NCBI GenBank assembly: GCA_964019165.1
Contig: OZ025282.1
Span: forward strand, 7,237,131 to 7,301,130
Length of the DNA stretch: 64,000 nucleotides
Reading direction: 5' to 3'
From: Mastigias papua
Taxonomy: Eukaryota; Cnidaria; Scyphozoa; Rhizostomeae; Mastigiidae
A model generated the notes under the pieces. The model was not told the origin of the DNA and ran no database searches. It saw only the letters and a list, made by a program, of their open reading frames with translations. How positions within the stretch are numbered: position 1 is the first letter of the stretch; each line of letters starts with the position of its first letter. This document shows positions 10,589 through 50,300 of the stretch, one piece after another. The position numbers and the translations under genes were made by a program.

Positions 10589-13417
10589 TCGGTGTACCCC
10601 CTACTCAAAAAGTCCACTGCACTTGTCACAGATAATGTGTGACGGGGGATGTGAATACTTTTACATGTTGCATTATGTTCCATAGCTCGTGGTCAAATTT
10701 CCATATCTAATCTGCACTCAACGACCCCCCAGAAAGCATTTCATACCCAACCTGCAATATTGCTTCTTTCTATCTTTGATATTTCCTGTTTTTATCAAAT
10801 TTACTCTGTTGTTGTTGTTGTCCCATATATATCGACGTAATAACGGAGCTCAAAAAGCCAAAGTCAGCTTGGCGTATTGTCACAGTAGCGCATGGGGCAG
10901 AGTCTACGCTAACAAGCAATTCGAATGCGCAAAAGATAGCGGTTAGTAACGCTGATGATCATGATCATGATGACAAGGAACATGAAGAAAGGAGTGCTAA
11001 ATGAAGTGCAAGAAAGAATTTGAAATAGAAGAGGCAGATTTAAGGAACAAGTATTCCAACTGGGAGAGAAGAAACTGTAAAAAAATCTAACAGCTCAGGA
11101 TTTAAATTAAGTCAAACCAACTAGGCTTGTAGAAAATGGTGTATTTGCACACAGTGCCATCACTTACTTGAGAACCCTTTCAGACAACCTTGAAAACTAT
11201 GTTAAAGATGCCCAGAAACCAAATCAGCGAAGAAGATGAAATTTGAGGATTGTAAATTTCTGGACTTTATACTTAGGAATGTTGCTCCGTGAAAAGCTGA
11301 AAAAAGCAAAGCGACCCTTATTTTATGCCCAGGCGATGGCTAAAGTTGTTCTATCCCCACGAAATTGCAAATTGTCCAGTTTTACTTCGCTCACCTTTCC
11401 AAATGTCAGCTGCCCCGTTCCATTGCCTGCAAGTAACTTCACTGCTAGCGGTAATGTTTGAACCTTACTGAATGTCTGCAATACTAAACTGTAACCGCGT
11501 GATAGATAGACCTGTAGATAGCTGGACTGGATTGGGGATAGATGTGAAGTAAAAATGTTCAAATTTCCAACTAACGTTTCACACGGCCTCCAAAGAAAGA
11601 AACAATAGAGAAATAACTAAGATACAATTGGACTTTGTTTCTTTACCTGTTCTGTTTGGTTCTATTAGATCGAACTGCAGAATCACTTCGTGTTATGAGA
11701 TAAGAGGATTAGTTAGAACATCTCCATACACGACCCCAGTGAATTGTTAAGGGGGTTGTTCTCTCTGCCCCCCACCGCGCAAGGGAGGAGGGCTAGGGAC
11801 AACCTTATCTCCTGCTTAGAGCTGGAGCCGCGAAGAACTTCAAAAACAGGTTAAAACAAAAGAAAATATTAGGCTACAAAAAATCATGTTTGACCTCACG
11901 GTATTGCACAGATTGCATGAAAGACCAGCATACTCATGGCCTGAATGCCAGAAATCATGATGCATGTTCCCAATTAAGTTAAGAGTTTGTTACGTTAGCC
12001 GGCATACCACTATTTTTGCTGCGTTCTACTTACTAATTTTGCAAATCGTAACTGCAGCCTGGGGAAAGTTCCCTCAAAAAAAGCATGAGATATGCAAAGA
12101 TTTTACACAGTATTATTTGTGAATAGCTTAGCACTATTTTTGACGTGAATGTTTTCTCGTGTGGTTTTAGTGACTGTTATTTGGAGAGAGAGTATCATGC
12201 ATTATGGTATGTATACATTGGCATTCTCCTGTGGCGCGCCGTTGAATGTCCATAGTCATCTTTTATCTTTGCCATGGATACGTCGATGAATCTGCGGGAC
12301 AACGCGAAATATTTAGGGAACAAAAGATGTTGTTTTTCTTTGTTATGTGACCCGCGCGTTGAAAGTAAAGTAAACGAATAGGCAATTGTTTGTACCGCAA
12401 GTAGACAAGGTGACGAACTGGAAACTGGGTGATCGCCTTGATCTTGTCAGTGCGGTGAGATGATTGTACTATTATGGAGAACGTGTTGGTGTTGGAATCT
12501 CGATACAGAAAAGCAATGTTGCATTCGTAGTTATTTCTGTACCGTGTGAAGTATGGGGGAAATCTGTAGCTTTCCAAGTGATCATTCGTGTATTAATGAG
12601 TGAATCTCCGTTTGGTTTACAGCCAATTTAATGCTGCCGCTGACATAATGTGGTTTACCGCATGTACCGACCGAAAAGAGCTGAGAACAAGACGAATCTT
12701 GGCAAGTATATTTTAGCTCTTTATACATAGTGTTTGCTTGTTTTCAAGCTCGCTATTAGGAATGCTTCCAAACATAAGCCTAGGCGAATAGTTGCTCAGT
12801 GTTTACAGTATGCATATTCATATACACATAAACTCATCTCTCACTTACTGAACATTGCAGTCGATTACAACATCCTTATCAATGAAAACTTCGTATTTTC
12901 TTCTCGAGCGGATCAAATGTTTCGTGAAATAGCACTGCTTTTAAACGACAGATTGAATTGATATGATTACAGCAGACGATTAGAAATGATTGAGTTTTGA
13001 TAACAGTGAATTTTGCATGTCATCAGATTGAACGTTAAAATTTTTTTGCATTTCTGTCTCCTGTATACTTGTGATTCCTTGATGCCTAATTTAGAGATTT
13101 CTTATACATCTTTGCTGGAAGGCCCGAGCAGATGTTATCAGACATTTGTTTCCTCAACAAACTCACTCAACTCTTGTAAATACGCAAATGACTCACAAAC
13201 CAGGAAAGAATCCCCCTGTTAAAGAGTCATCAGTTAGCACTTAGTGTAATCTCTTTTGTATATATATGCGAGAATTTTGCTCTTCTTAGATTTTGTCTCA
13301 TTCATCAAGTCGCATAGCGTGGAAAATACTCGCCAGGAGGTATCCAGGAAAAGAGATTACAAACATTGATTGATTTAAGTATTTTGTGCTTACTTGTGAA
13401 AGTTTTCCTAGCTGAAC

Positions 13418-39976
<26,559 letters not shown>

Positions 39977-42900
39977 CACACGCTGCATCGTTATGGTGAG
40001 TATATTGTTGGGCGTTTGCTACCAGCAGTTGCATACTTTTTACTTATCACTATACTTGCATAGCCTTCAGATGCTGGACGTCTATACAGTGGCTCACCAG
40101 AACGATTTGGGACCCTTAGGCATAATTTTCTTGGGACCCTATCAAGCTTTACATTTTCGCCAAGTCAAGGCAAAATGACGATTGAATTTTGTCAATAAGG
40201 AAGAAAAGAAGTAAGCTGTAAACTGGGGAATAGCGGCCTTTAGATGTCTTTTCACATCAATGACTGCAGCAGGCTTGCCGTTTAAGAACTTCTGAGGAGC
40301 CCTTTTGGGGCTTCAAAAGTTTGGAGGCTCTTAGGAGTTGCTCTAGCCTCATCCCATGTCGGTTACACCGCTGTGTCTGCTCTTCTTGGAGGCTACGACC
40401 TTTTAATTTGTGTGTCTTTGAATCATGGTGTTTTTTCGTTATGTACATTGTACCGTCTAGTTCTCTTTCCATCTGTATATTGCTTTGAGGCTACTCGGTA
40501 ATATGCATGCAATATTTTACTCCGTAATAGATATGTAGATGCGGCAGTAATAGTTTAATGATTTGATGTAATAGTGGGATCAGTTTCTGCGGAGCTCTGA
40601 AAAGCAGAATCAAAATCTACTCCAAGTTTAGATTTATTTTTTCCTCCGTAACTTCTCAGTTTTCACCTCAATGGCTGTTTTTTACTTCTTTTAATGAAGA
40701 GCACATATGAGTGCCTACCATAAGCTGAAACAACAGATCTTTTTGTTAGAAGCATAGGAGTTTTGCCGAAAAATTCCGGATCGGATCATTAAGAATGCTA
40801 CTCCGATCACAAGGAACTTTATTTGTTTCCTTTGGTAGTTCTAAAACACAGATTTTTGATAGGATCAACGGCACTATGTGGCTTTATTGTGCTTGATTAT
40901 CTATCATGGCGTCTGTTAGTTCCTAAATGATATTACTTGGAAAATATTTATTTTTCAAATGCATTTAATTTCCCAATTTTTTATTAGTGCTATGCCCTAC
41001 TTTCAGGGACCTCGCTAACAACCATACAGCTGGCAGATTGTTTATAAGTTTGATGATGGATTGGGTATGATGAATCTACCTGATCTGTATGCATAAAATT
41101 GTGCACAAGGTGCTGGAAACTTTATATAAATTATCATAATATATTTGTCAGTTATGACACGTTTGCACTTCTTGCGTCTAGCTGTGAAACCTTTCCGGAA
41201 TGCCTGGTTTGACAATTACATGGAAAGTTGAAATAATTTTATTAACAGTGTAAGATTAGCAGAACATCATAGTTTGTCTAGGTTTGTAGCAGAGCACAGA
41301 TCTTTATGCTGTTGCTGTCGCAATTGGATGGAAATTTTAAAGGCTCTTTACAACTCAAATCAACCTGGAATAAACATAGGCCCTAGGTTTGAGGCTTGAA
41401 GCACCACTTCAATGGAATGTTTCTACTTCTTTCCTCCTGTTGTGAAATTTCAACTTCATCTTACAATTTTGAATACTCGTGGAGAAGTTTTTTAAGAATA
41501 ATTACCTCAAGATTATATGGAAACTTGTTAGGTACAGTGCCTTATTATTTTCTTGTCTTGCTTTTCTACTTTATGTTTTGATAACTTGTCCTTTGGAAAG
41601 ATATTTTTGTGTACGAAATTTAGTACAGGTCACTTGAATCATTTAGAGCCATCCAGCTAGACGAGCAACTCAGCTAGATGCAAATCGTGCAATTTTAACG
41701 GGGACTCTAGCGTAGCAGCAGGAATCTGTAACGTTGGTCATGTGAATATTGCTTAGGACCTTATTTTCACTAATCTGGACATAATTTGAATTGCTTTTTG
41801 TTAACGTAGTTGATGCTTGTGAAGAATATTTTATTTCTCCCTCAGTGCTCGTATTTCTCCAGTCATTCAATTAGTGAGCTTCTTTTTAAGCTACAGGTCA
41901 GTAGCTTACCCTTCAACTATTGGTAAACGTATTACCAATAGTGTTCGATTTCTGCTACTGTGCAGGAATCCACGAAACGGGCCCTAGTATCATTCATCTT
42001 GTTTCTATTCCCATAGTCTCACTTATTCTCCCTTCAATTTCTACAAGAATATCCATCTTTGCCAGATAGTCTGCCTTTCGTTTGGCAATATCCTCTACGT
42101 GTCTTGTAGAGGACTGTGTGATCTATATGAAGCCTTTTTAGTTTGTTGCAGTATGTTAACTAGTTTGTCAGTAATAAATCCCATGAAAAGGCATCGGTAT
42201 CAACCCAATCTTCACTTCCATGGTATTGTGACATCCCACACTGTTCAAACTTTACATAACCTTGATACTGATATTCGATAAGTCTCAAAGCCTACTAGAA
42301 AAGTTCAGTCTTTAAGGGCCATGCAAGCATCATTAAGTAAAATGTACTGCGTAGTGACGATGGTGGAATTAAGGAATTATAACCTTCACTTTTGTTGATA
42401 CTGATCTAAGAATCACAACCATCATTAAGTGAAATGTTTTCAGAGTGAAATGCTATGATCAATAGCCTGTTTGTACAATCGAGCAGGACATGTAATATTA
42501 TTGGAAATCTAGAGCAGAAAGTTTTGAATCCCTTTAGTTTAGTCTTGGTATGCAGAAGATATACTGTATCTTAGTAAGCAGACAGTATTTCATTGCAGCT
42601 TTGTAAGCACAAACATCTTAATTCAAATTGCTAGACGCAAGGGATTGTAAAGCCCAGCTGGAAAACCATTCATTGTTGATTCCAAAAGTATCTTTTCAAA
42701 TGCCCGGTGCTGCCTGGATGTTGGTCAGCTGTAGAAACTAAAAATGCCTGCCCGGATATCCAATAAGAAATTGACTTTTGTTGAGTGTTGTTTCACCATG
42801 CTAAGAATTTGGTTCCTCTCGTAGGGCATGATGAATTTTCTATTTATTAGTCGTAGACGTAGGCCTTGTGCATTGCAAATCTTAAGCTAAATACCTAACA

Positions 42901-43108
42901 GATATATTAATATTAATTTTACTTTATCCAAGTTTAATTGCTCATTTGTTTCTTTACTGAGTTATTCTACTTCCTCTCCGACCGACCAACCTACCGACCG
43001 ACTTCGGTATCACTGATCAGTGCTTCATAAAAAGGCGCCATGTGGATTCTGCCTGGGTCAGATTGACTCTATTGTTCCGGTTCTTGCTTTTATTGATGCT
43101 ACTTTTTA

Positions 43109-43405
43109 TACACACTTTTTATGAGAACATAGTCTATAAGAATGTCAAGGCTTAGAATCGCTGAAATTTAAGAATAGTTTAGGAATAATGCAAGGCTAAA
43201 GCTTTATGAAAGCCACACTCTTTGCGTATTTGTTTTTCTGTAGAAAACAAAGCAACTGTGAGTTTCATTTATCGGATCTTTTAATCGTTACACTATAATG
43301 CGGCTCAGCAACTCTTTGGGGAGTGTCAGCTATACACTTTTTGTAACGAAAATATAGTCTATCCGAGTATTATTACTGATGGTAACTAAAATTTTAGAAT
43401 AAGTT
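43109..43405 (+). repeat. Dispersed repeat family B, copy 2
   Basis: Same order of words as 5453-5755: CACACTTTTTATGAGAACAT, ATAGTCTATAAGAAT, TCGCTGAAATTTAAGAATAG, then TTTGGGGAGTGTCAG, ATACACTTTTTG, AATATAGTCTAT. The terminal modules are repeated within the copy. Confidence 0.65.
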
Positions 43406-44029
43406 AAAGTGCAAAGTACCTCAACAGCGAAGTTGAGTTAGAAGGGGGTTCTTGGCCTCCCCATTTCAGAAACAAGGCTAAAACTTCAATTTGTTGTTAA
43501 TAGAACAAGGTAACGTGCCCCCGAAAAAGCACCCTTTTCCCACAATATTGCCGCCCGCGTGCAAAGACTGCGCAGGAGCTGTGACGTAGAAACCAGAACG
43601 AGGATGTGCTTTGTTGCTGGCTATTGGTGCCTCTCGACTTTTGGGTAAAGAATGGAATCTGGTGAGTCTGGATCATCACAAGACAGCTTCCATAGCAGCT
43701 CTTCTTCCAATTAAGAAAATGAAGAATTGTCTGCTTCCAATGACATCAATGAAGAATTATCCTGAGGCTCCAAATCAGAAAAATTGAAGAATATGGAAAC
43801 TCAGCGAAAAAGAGTTAGTCTTATAAAAAAGGTGTGCATTTATTCCGAATGACAAAATCACTACATAAACGCAGTTATTCCGACACATGTTAAGCAATCT
43901 CATAGATAGAAAACTGTAGAATCAATAACACTAACTGTGGGTACACTTGTAGTATTTTAGCTACATCCTGTGCTAACTTACCACAGTTGCTTTGATGCAT
44001 TTGCATGCAATGAATTGAGTTTCGAGGAT

Positions 44030-44273
44030 CTAGACTATGTCACCTTCAGACCGGTGAAAAGTCATAAGATCAGAAGCTGGCGATAAAAGCACAAAATTTC
44101 TGATGAAGGACTCATATTCTGCACTTCGTTTGTCTTCCACGGCTTTATTGTTATTAGAAAGCCAATCGACAGTAAAGGTTATGCTTTGATCGTTAGCAGT
44201 GAACCAATCAATGTGCTCTTGCCATCACATATTTGGGCATATTAGTACAATGGGCATGCATCGATGGCTTCAT
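44030..44273 (-). pseudogene. Frameshifted unknown reading frame (tentative)
   Basis: On the minus strand an ATG at 44273 opens MKPSMHAHC and then NMPKYVMAR. It then needs a one-base shift to enter a 50-odd-codon frame beginning HIDWFTANDQSITFTVDW and ending at a TAG at 44030. The composition looks protein-like, but I recognise no family. It could be a gene remnant, a transposon piece or chance. Confidence 0.2.
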
Positions 44274-44399
44274 GTTCAGCTTCAAAAAAGATAAACTTTT
44301 ATGGCGCTCAAATACCAAGAGCTGTGAAACTTGCAGTGAACGCCACTCATTTTAGCGAAATTAGGTTACTTGTTGAGAACCCCAAAGTCCAAGTGAACC

Positions 44400-47300
44400 A
44401 TGGCACCAGAGGTAATGCATTGCAATGATTTTTAGATCACTTTGTTTCTGTTTTTCAATGGCCTATGTTGACGAATTTAACCCGTGCTTATTGTTTCGAT
44501 GACCATTAACTTTACGCTTTATTGTAATCCCGCAAGGGGTTGCGATGAAGCAATCAAAAAGCAATTACTTTCTATATATGTGTCATGATATCGAAAGAAA
44601 GTTTTCAGGGCAGGATTAGCCTGGTGTAAAGTCAATATGATACGACCTTTGTATTTCTCCAACATGTACATCTCGTACTACCAAACAGCTATAGGCTATT
44701 TTGTTCTTTCTCGGAATTGTTCCCGTTGCTTGCTTTTCGCCCCATAAAAAATTCTCAAAGCTTAGGATGAAGGTTACGTCATGTCACGGCATTAATTTGT
44801 TTTGGCAGTTGCTTTACTATCATCTGTTGCTGAAGCCTGGCTTATTTTTGTTACACCTGCGTTACTTCCATTTTCTGATTGTTCATTATGCAATAGCTAT
44901 TACACATTTTGATAATTGTTTTTTGAAATTAGGAACAATTGAAATTTGATATGTTTTCTATCACCGATTTTGCGACCATACGTTCTCTCACCACTATATT
45001 CCCCTGTATTTCATCATTCCTGCATCTCTTTTCACTTGTTGCAGAAGTACAAAGCTGCTCCTAGGTGATAGTGGAGAATTTTGTCACCTAAGGTGGCCCG
45101 TTCGTTATTATTATCATGCAATAATACCTAATGATTATGATTTGTTTGAAAGCTTTTATTCTGCTATTAATTTTAGTGTGTCCAAGTGAAAATAGATATT
45201 GGTCACAAGTCAGTTTGTAGGACTGATAAGACAGAAGAGGGTTACACTCATGATTGGGTTGTATTTGTACGTGGAACAGATGGCAGTAACATATCCCAGT
45301 TCGTGGAGAAGGTGGTTTTTCACCTCCATGAAAGCTTCCCAAAGCCCAAAAGAGGTATGGCTAGTTTCTATTTATCTGTATAGTATCTGTGTGGTGATGT
45401 CAGCCATAAATAGAGTCCAAGGGATGCCACATGCAGTAGTTTATGAATTCTCTGAAAATATAAAATGGTGCTTCCACAAAGGTCTTCATTTCTTCTTAGA
45501 AGTTTGGTCAATCTCTAGTGGTCCATTTCTGAATTGTCCAATTTTGCAAATATTTTTTATTTAGTTTGAATATGTGGTAATGAAATGCATTTAATACCCA
45601 GGAAAAAGAAGTAGAAAAAGAAGTTGAACTGCCAGAAGGAAGCCCCCCCCCCCCCCCCCCACTACCTGATCAGTTACCATACTGTAATGGGAATTTAATC
45701 ATGATTTCTTTGTGAAGTTTTATTCACTATTTACATATTTTGTTTCATAACAAATATGATCACACTCCTTTCACTGATTGCTAATCTGAGATAGGTGATT
45801 TATGAAGCACCAAGTAAAGAGATTGATTTTGTGATATTTTTATGGATTAAAGCACTTAGTTATCTTCAACAAAGACTCTAGAGCACTTCTAGTTACCACC
45901 ATCAATTCAGGCAAATGGCTTTGAATGTGTTGATATTAGTCAGTTTGAATCAAGAACCAGTACTAGAATATAGTAACTTCAGAGCTGAAGGTGTTTTTCT
46001 GGATTTGGTAGCTTCTCTGGTAAATCAAAGCCCAACTGAAATTGTATGTCTAAGTTTGGAAATTCAACTAAAGAAGATAATAATTTTTATATTAGTCTTT
46101 TCCATGATACCTATCTCCAAATGGCATTTCAGGTATATTAGAACCATGTTAAATCACTGTTCAATACCACCATTGACACCACCAACCTAAAATAGAGTGG
46201 AATTTTTAATTAAAGATAATTGTTATAACATCATACACTTATACTTTGTAAGAAAGTGGTTATAAAAAAGCAGTACTTGACTTTTCAAAAGTTAATAAAA
46301 TTAAATACTGGATTTCTTGAGACACAAGAAAGTTAGTGAGTTGATCCTATGGCCATGCTAAAAGAGGGGGGTGGGAGTGGTGTGTACCCCCATTTCTCAC
46401 AGGACCATTGGTATTCCTTTGGCTCATAAATGAAAGTTTTAATAGCAGTCATGGCATGTATGTAGTGGTGCCTTGTTCACAACTGTTGGTAAATGTCTTT
46501 TGCTACAGCCACCCACTCAAGAGTCCTTTGGCATGCCACTGGTTGATACATATTAGATATTTCAATTTTAAAGAAACCCTGTAATGTATTTTGTTTAATC
46601 TGCAGAGATGTCATATGAAAATCTATGTATTTCGGCCTTACATTTGTGCCTGTCTGTCTAACATTGCACTGTTGTGCAAGCTCAAATATTTTGCAGAAAA
46701 GCTCTTACAGAAAGTCTCTGTGCTGAAATCCTGAAAAACTATGGAAGTTCAGTACTTGGAAGAAAATTATGTATTAGAAAAGCCATGTATCAGCTTGCAC
46801 TGAAGTTTATTGATATTTTAACTGAGTAAAAAATAAACAGAATGCCTGCACATACAGTAAAGATTTGAATGACATAGACATTAACTTTTGGGTTGGACTT
46901 TAAGATCATTTTGGGCAGATGCATAAGTTTTGATACATGCCCCCTGGAAATGTTTCTGAACATCACCAAAATTTTCAGTATAGCTGAGCCATATGCTAGT
47001 ACCAATTTGTGGCCATTTTAACAAAATTTTCAAGCTGTTTTCATCTATAGTACCATAAGCATATGAGTCATGGGACTGGGGATTGGAGTTGGGGGGCTGG
47101 ACAGAAATCATTTTCATTAAGGCTATTATTTCAGAAAAGAATAATTTTTCCCAAAATAACTCCAGTTCAATACAGTTAGACAACTCATTTCGATAGCAAT
47201 CAGTGATTCAAGCTGACAGCTTTAGGCCCCCTAAATTTAAAACCCCCCTACACCCTTGTATTGCACCCATGTTTTTTACCAGCAGTGGTGATGAAAATTT

Positions 47301-50300
47301 AATGGTACTTTTGCACAGCATTTATTGTTAATGATGACAAAAGTAAGTTTTTAGCTATCATTTTTGTCAATCTTGTATTCTTAGTATGTAATTAAGAAAT
47401 AATGATTTAATATTGATTCTCATACTTTAGGCTTTGTAGGCACTTTGTATATATTTACTATCCTAGTGCAAATTTAATTGTTCTTTTCCTACTTACAGTT
47501 ATTTTTGTGGTGTATTTTTTGAATCTTATTGGAGAGGGCAATTGGACATTTTCAGTTGTATGCCACCTATACTATTTAAGTTTACATTTCCATCACTGCA
47601 TCATTACTTCTGATTGAGTACCCTAAATATATCATATTTCAATTTCACATTCTATTTATGTGTTTTGTAGTTATCAAGTTGCCTCCATATAAAGTTGAAG
47701 AATCTGGGTATGGCAGTTTTCTCCTCAATATAGAGATCTATTTCCGAAACAAAGAAGAACCAAAAAAAGTTAAATTTGATTATGACCTTTACTTACAATT
47801 AGTTGGAAATCCACCAGTTACAAATGTCCGAGTTGAGGTGTTAACTTTCACAGACCCAGTGGAAGACTTTAAAAAGAAACTACTTAAAGGTGGTGGAGTA
47901 ATTGTTTCTGGAATGAATCCGACCTCAACAACGTGAGTTAAATTTTTCAGCATTCTTTTCTTGTCTTAAATGTTCACATAATTTGGTTCCGGATGCAGTT
48001 TATGTGTGTGCATATTCCAGGTTTACCATCAATCATACCAGTTGTTATGTCATATTCAATTTCTTCTGATCCCCATTTACCTATATCTTTCCATATTTCG
48101 TTTACTCCTTCATACTGATCATGGCTCAAGTTTGAATGGAAACATCAAATTATTATTTATGTATATAATATTGAGATCCTCTCATTTGTGTATATAGTTA
48201 GCTGATATTAGTTCTGTTTCATGCATGAAACTTAAGCACTCAAGTATCCTCCAAATTCATGTCTAGTCACTGTACTGTTGCATATATTCAAACATACATC
48301 CGTATATAGTGTCCTTTAGCTGTTTAATCTAGCTGGAGTTTTCAGGAGTAATTTGTAGCTCCCTGCTTGAGCTTATGAATAAATTGGAAATCTTACCTCT
48401 ATTTTGGATAGGCAATTAGAAGATAGGGAGCACCCCCCTTTGGAGTTAGTCAATGGTTTTACTCACTTTCCGAGGATCTACTGTACTCCTAGTCGAATTT
48501 TTCATACTGGTCTTGTCAAATTTTCACAGATAAGTCAAATGATAACCTATAACAAGCATAATTGTTGTTTCTTTTTGTTATCACCCTTATCTTCAAATCT
48601 TCAAGTGAACAGCATCAGTTGCATTCTAGTGAAGTTTTCTTCTTGACATATATGTCCCATTCACTGAGTTGCATCCAACCAATTTGTACTGTGTTAAATG
48701 TTGAAAGAGTGAAAGGAGGAAGAATTTTCTCATAGTGTTTATACATTTTGAAATTTACTACAGCACAGAAAAGCAGGAACATTCTTTTAGCTTACTGAAA
48801 ACCTTTTTCTCTGTAGTACCTACAGAAGGTCTGTAGTACCAACAGGCTTTTCACGTGTTTTGAAATTTCACGATATACTTTAGGTTTGAATCAGTTCTTT
48901 TGCTATAGAAAATTGAAGACGAAGGTCTAAATGGCTATGTACTCTAATCAATTTTGTGTGCTATATATGAACTATCCATTCATTTAATGTTTTAGGGTTT
49001 TCCATTAGTTTTTGTTTATTGTACAATATTCTATTTTATCTCCTACAGGACGTCAGGTATACCTGCTCTGCCACCAGTTAATAAGCCAGAATCTGGGCAG
49101 TTTTCTCCCTCGTCACCGCCAACTGCTTCACTATCTCCGCAGGCAACCTCTAAAAATCAGAAGAAATCGTCCCCATCCACTAATGCACAACAGAATACAT
49201 CACATACCTCCAAGCCCCCAAAACTTAAGGACAAAGATTCAGGTTCACAGAATGTTCCTGTAGGGAGCAAGCGAACAAATGTGGATGAGTTGCATTCATC
49301 ACAAAAAGTCAAAAAGAAGAAGCCAGAGAAGTCTAATGATACCGTTGTGAAACCAGTTCCAAAGGAAGTTCCAATTTTAGGCCAATCTGACGAAAAAGGA
49401 AAAACAAAAGCACCCGTGACATCTGCAAAGAAGGTTGAAGAAGTAAAAGAAAGGCGGAAGTCTAGTGACGTTGCGAATGAAAAACTGAAAGTTCCAAAGA
49501 GCGTAAAGGATGGGAAGAAAGATATTGGTAAGGAAACGAAAGGAAAAGATCTTAAAGAGAAAGGGAAAAAGGATAAAGTTAAAAAGGATGATAAAAACTC
49601 TGATGAACCTAAAGTGCAGAAATTGACTGTTAAAAGGACGTCTACAGACGCTTGGGCGAGTACAGCAAAAAATTCGGGCAATAAGGACAATGTATTTGAT
49701 GCTTTGTTATCAGAATTCGGGGCCGAAGACTCGGAAAGCGAATTGGATGATTTGGATGATTCAGTAGGCACTTTACGCAGCAAAGGGGTAGGTCAGGATA
49801 ACAATGCAAATGAGAGCTCGAAATCGGCTTCTGCAAAAGGCAAAAAGACTGTTAGGACTAAAAGCCCGTCTGGAGCTACGCCCAACTCTGAGCATTTGAA
49901 AATGAATGGGACTAAAAAGAAAGAAGCACCAAGGTGAAATATTTTGTTTTTGTTATGAAGTGGATTTTGATTGCGATTCGCACCTTTGATTCTGAACTCA
50001 GGAGTGGGTGGTTGCACTGGTGAGGGAGACAAGAGACTGATAGAAGTTGCCAAGTCTGTTAGAGGAGATGGGAAAATCGCCAAGTGTCTGTTAAGCGAAG
50101 GCAGAAATTGCTAAATTGTTAAAGAAAAAAGGAGATTTTGACCCCTGCCGTATCCCCTGTGACCTAAAGTTGGTCCATCTTTCATTTTTCCAATTTGGGA
50201 TCCCTATAGCAACTACTAAACATTAATTAAAAGAAGTAGATAGGTTTTACAGCCAAAAGAAGTTATATGTGGGAAAAGCAGCTTTTTTATAAATTGGAGT

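Larger units (their letters stand above)
8250..13417. other. Gene-poor region upstream of the exchanger gene
   Basis: No convincing protein gene. It holds dispersed repeats (9048-9330, 10137-10588) and a small hairpin near 11755-11810 (GGTTGTTC ... GAACAACC-like arms around C- and G-rich runs). A less AT-rich stretch at 12230-12680 carries short open frames. The last few hundred bases probably contain the exchanger promoter or 5' UTR: TGTATATATATG lies near 13257, and a good acceptor TTTTCCTAG ends six bases before the predicted start codon. Confidence 0.5.
39977..44399. other. Exchanger 3' UTR and intergenic DNA before the AF9 homologue
   Basis: A candidate poly(A) signal AATAAA is at 41369. 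The rest is AT-rich with a family B repeat at 43109. The stretch 43540-43670 is less AT-rich and has TGACGTA (CRE-like) at 43580 and ATTGG; it could be a promoter for the downstream gene. A frameshifted minus-strand frame lies at 44030-44273. Confidence 0.45.

Noticed and set aside
12263..12577. 104-codon minus-strand frame
   Set aside because: No recognisable motif, and exon-like signals on the opposite strand; likely chance.
43652..43830. MESGESGSSQDS... as the AF9-homologue start
   Set aside because: The frame meets two stops, and its GTGAGT donor gives the wrong phase for the YEATS exon. The ATG at 44400 fits phase and homology.
49157..49783. 208-codon minus-strand Ser/Phe-rich frame
   Set aside because: Antisense shadow of the Lys/Ser-rich AF9-homologue exon.
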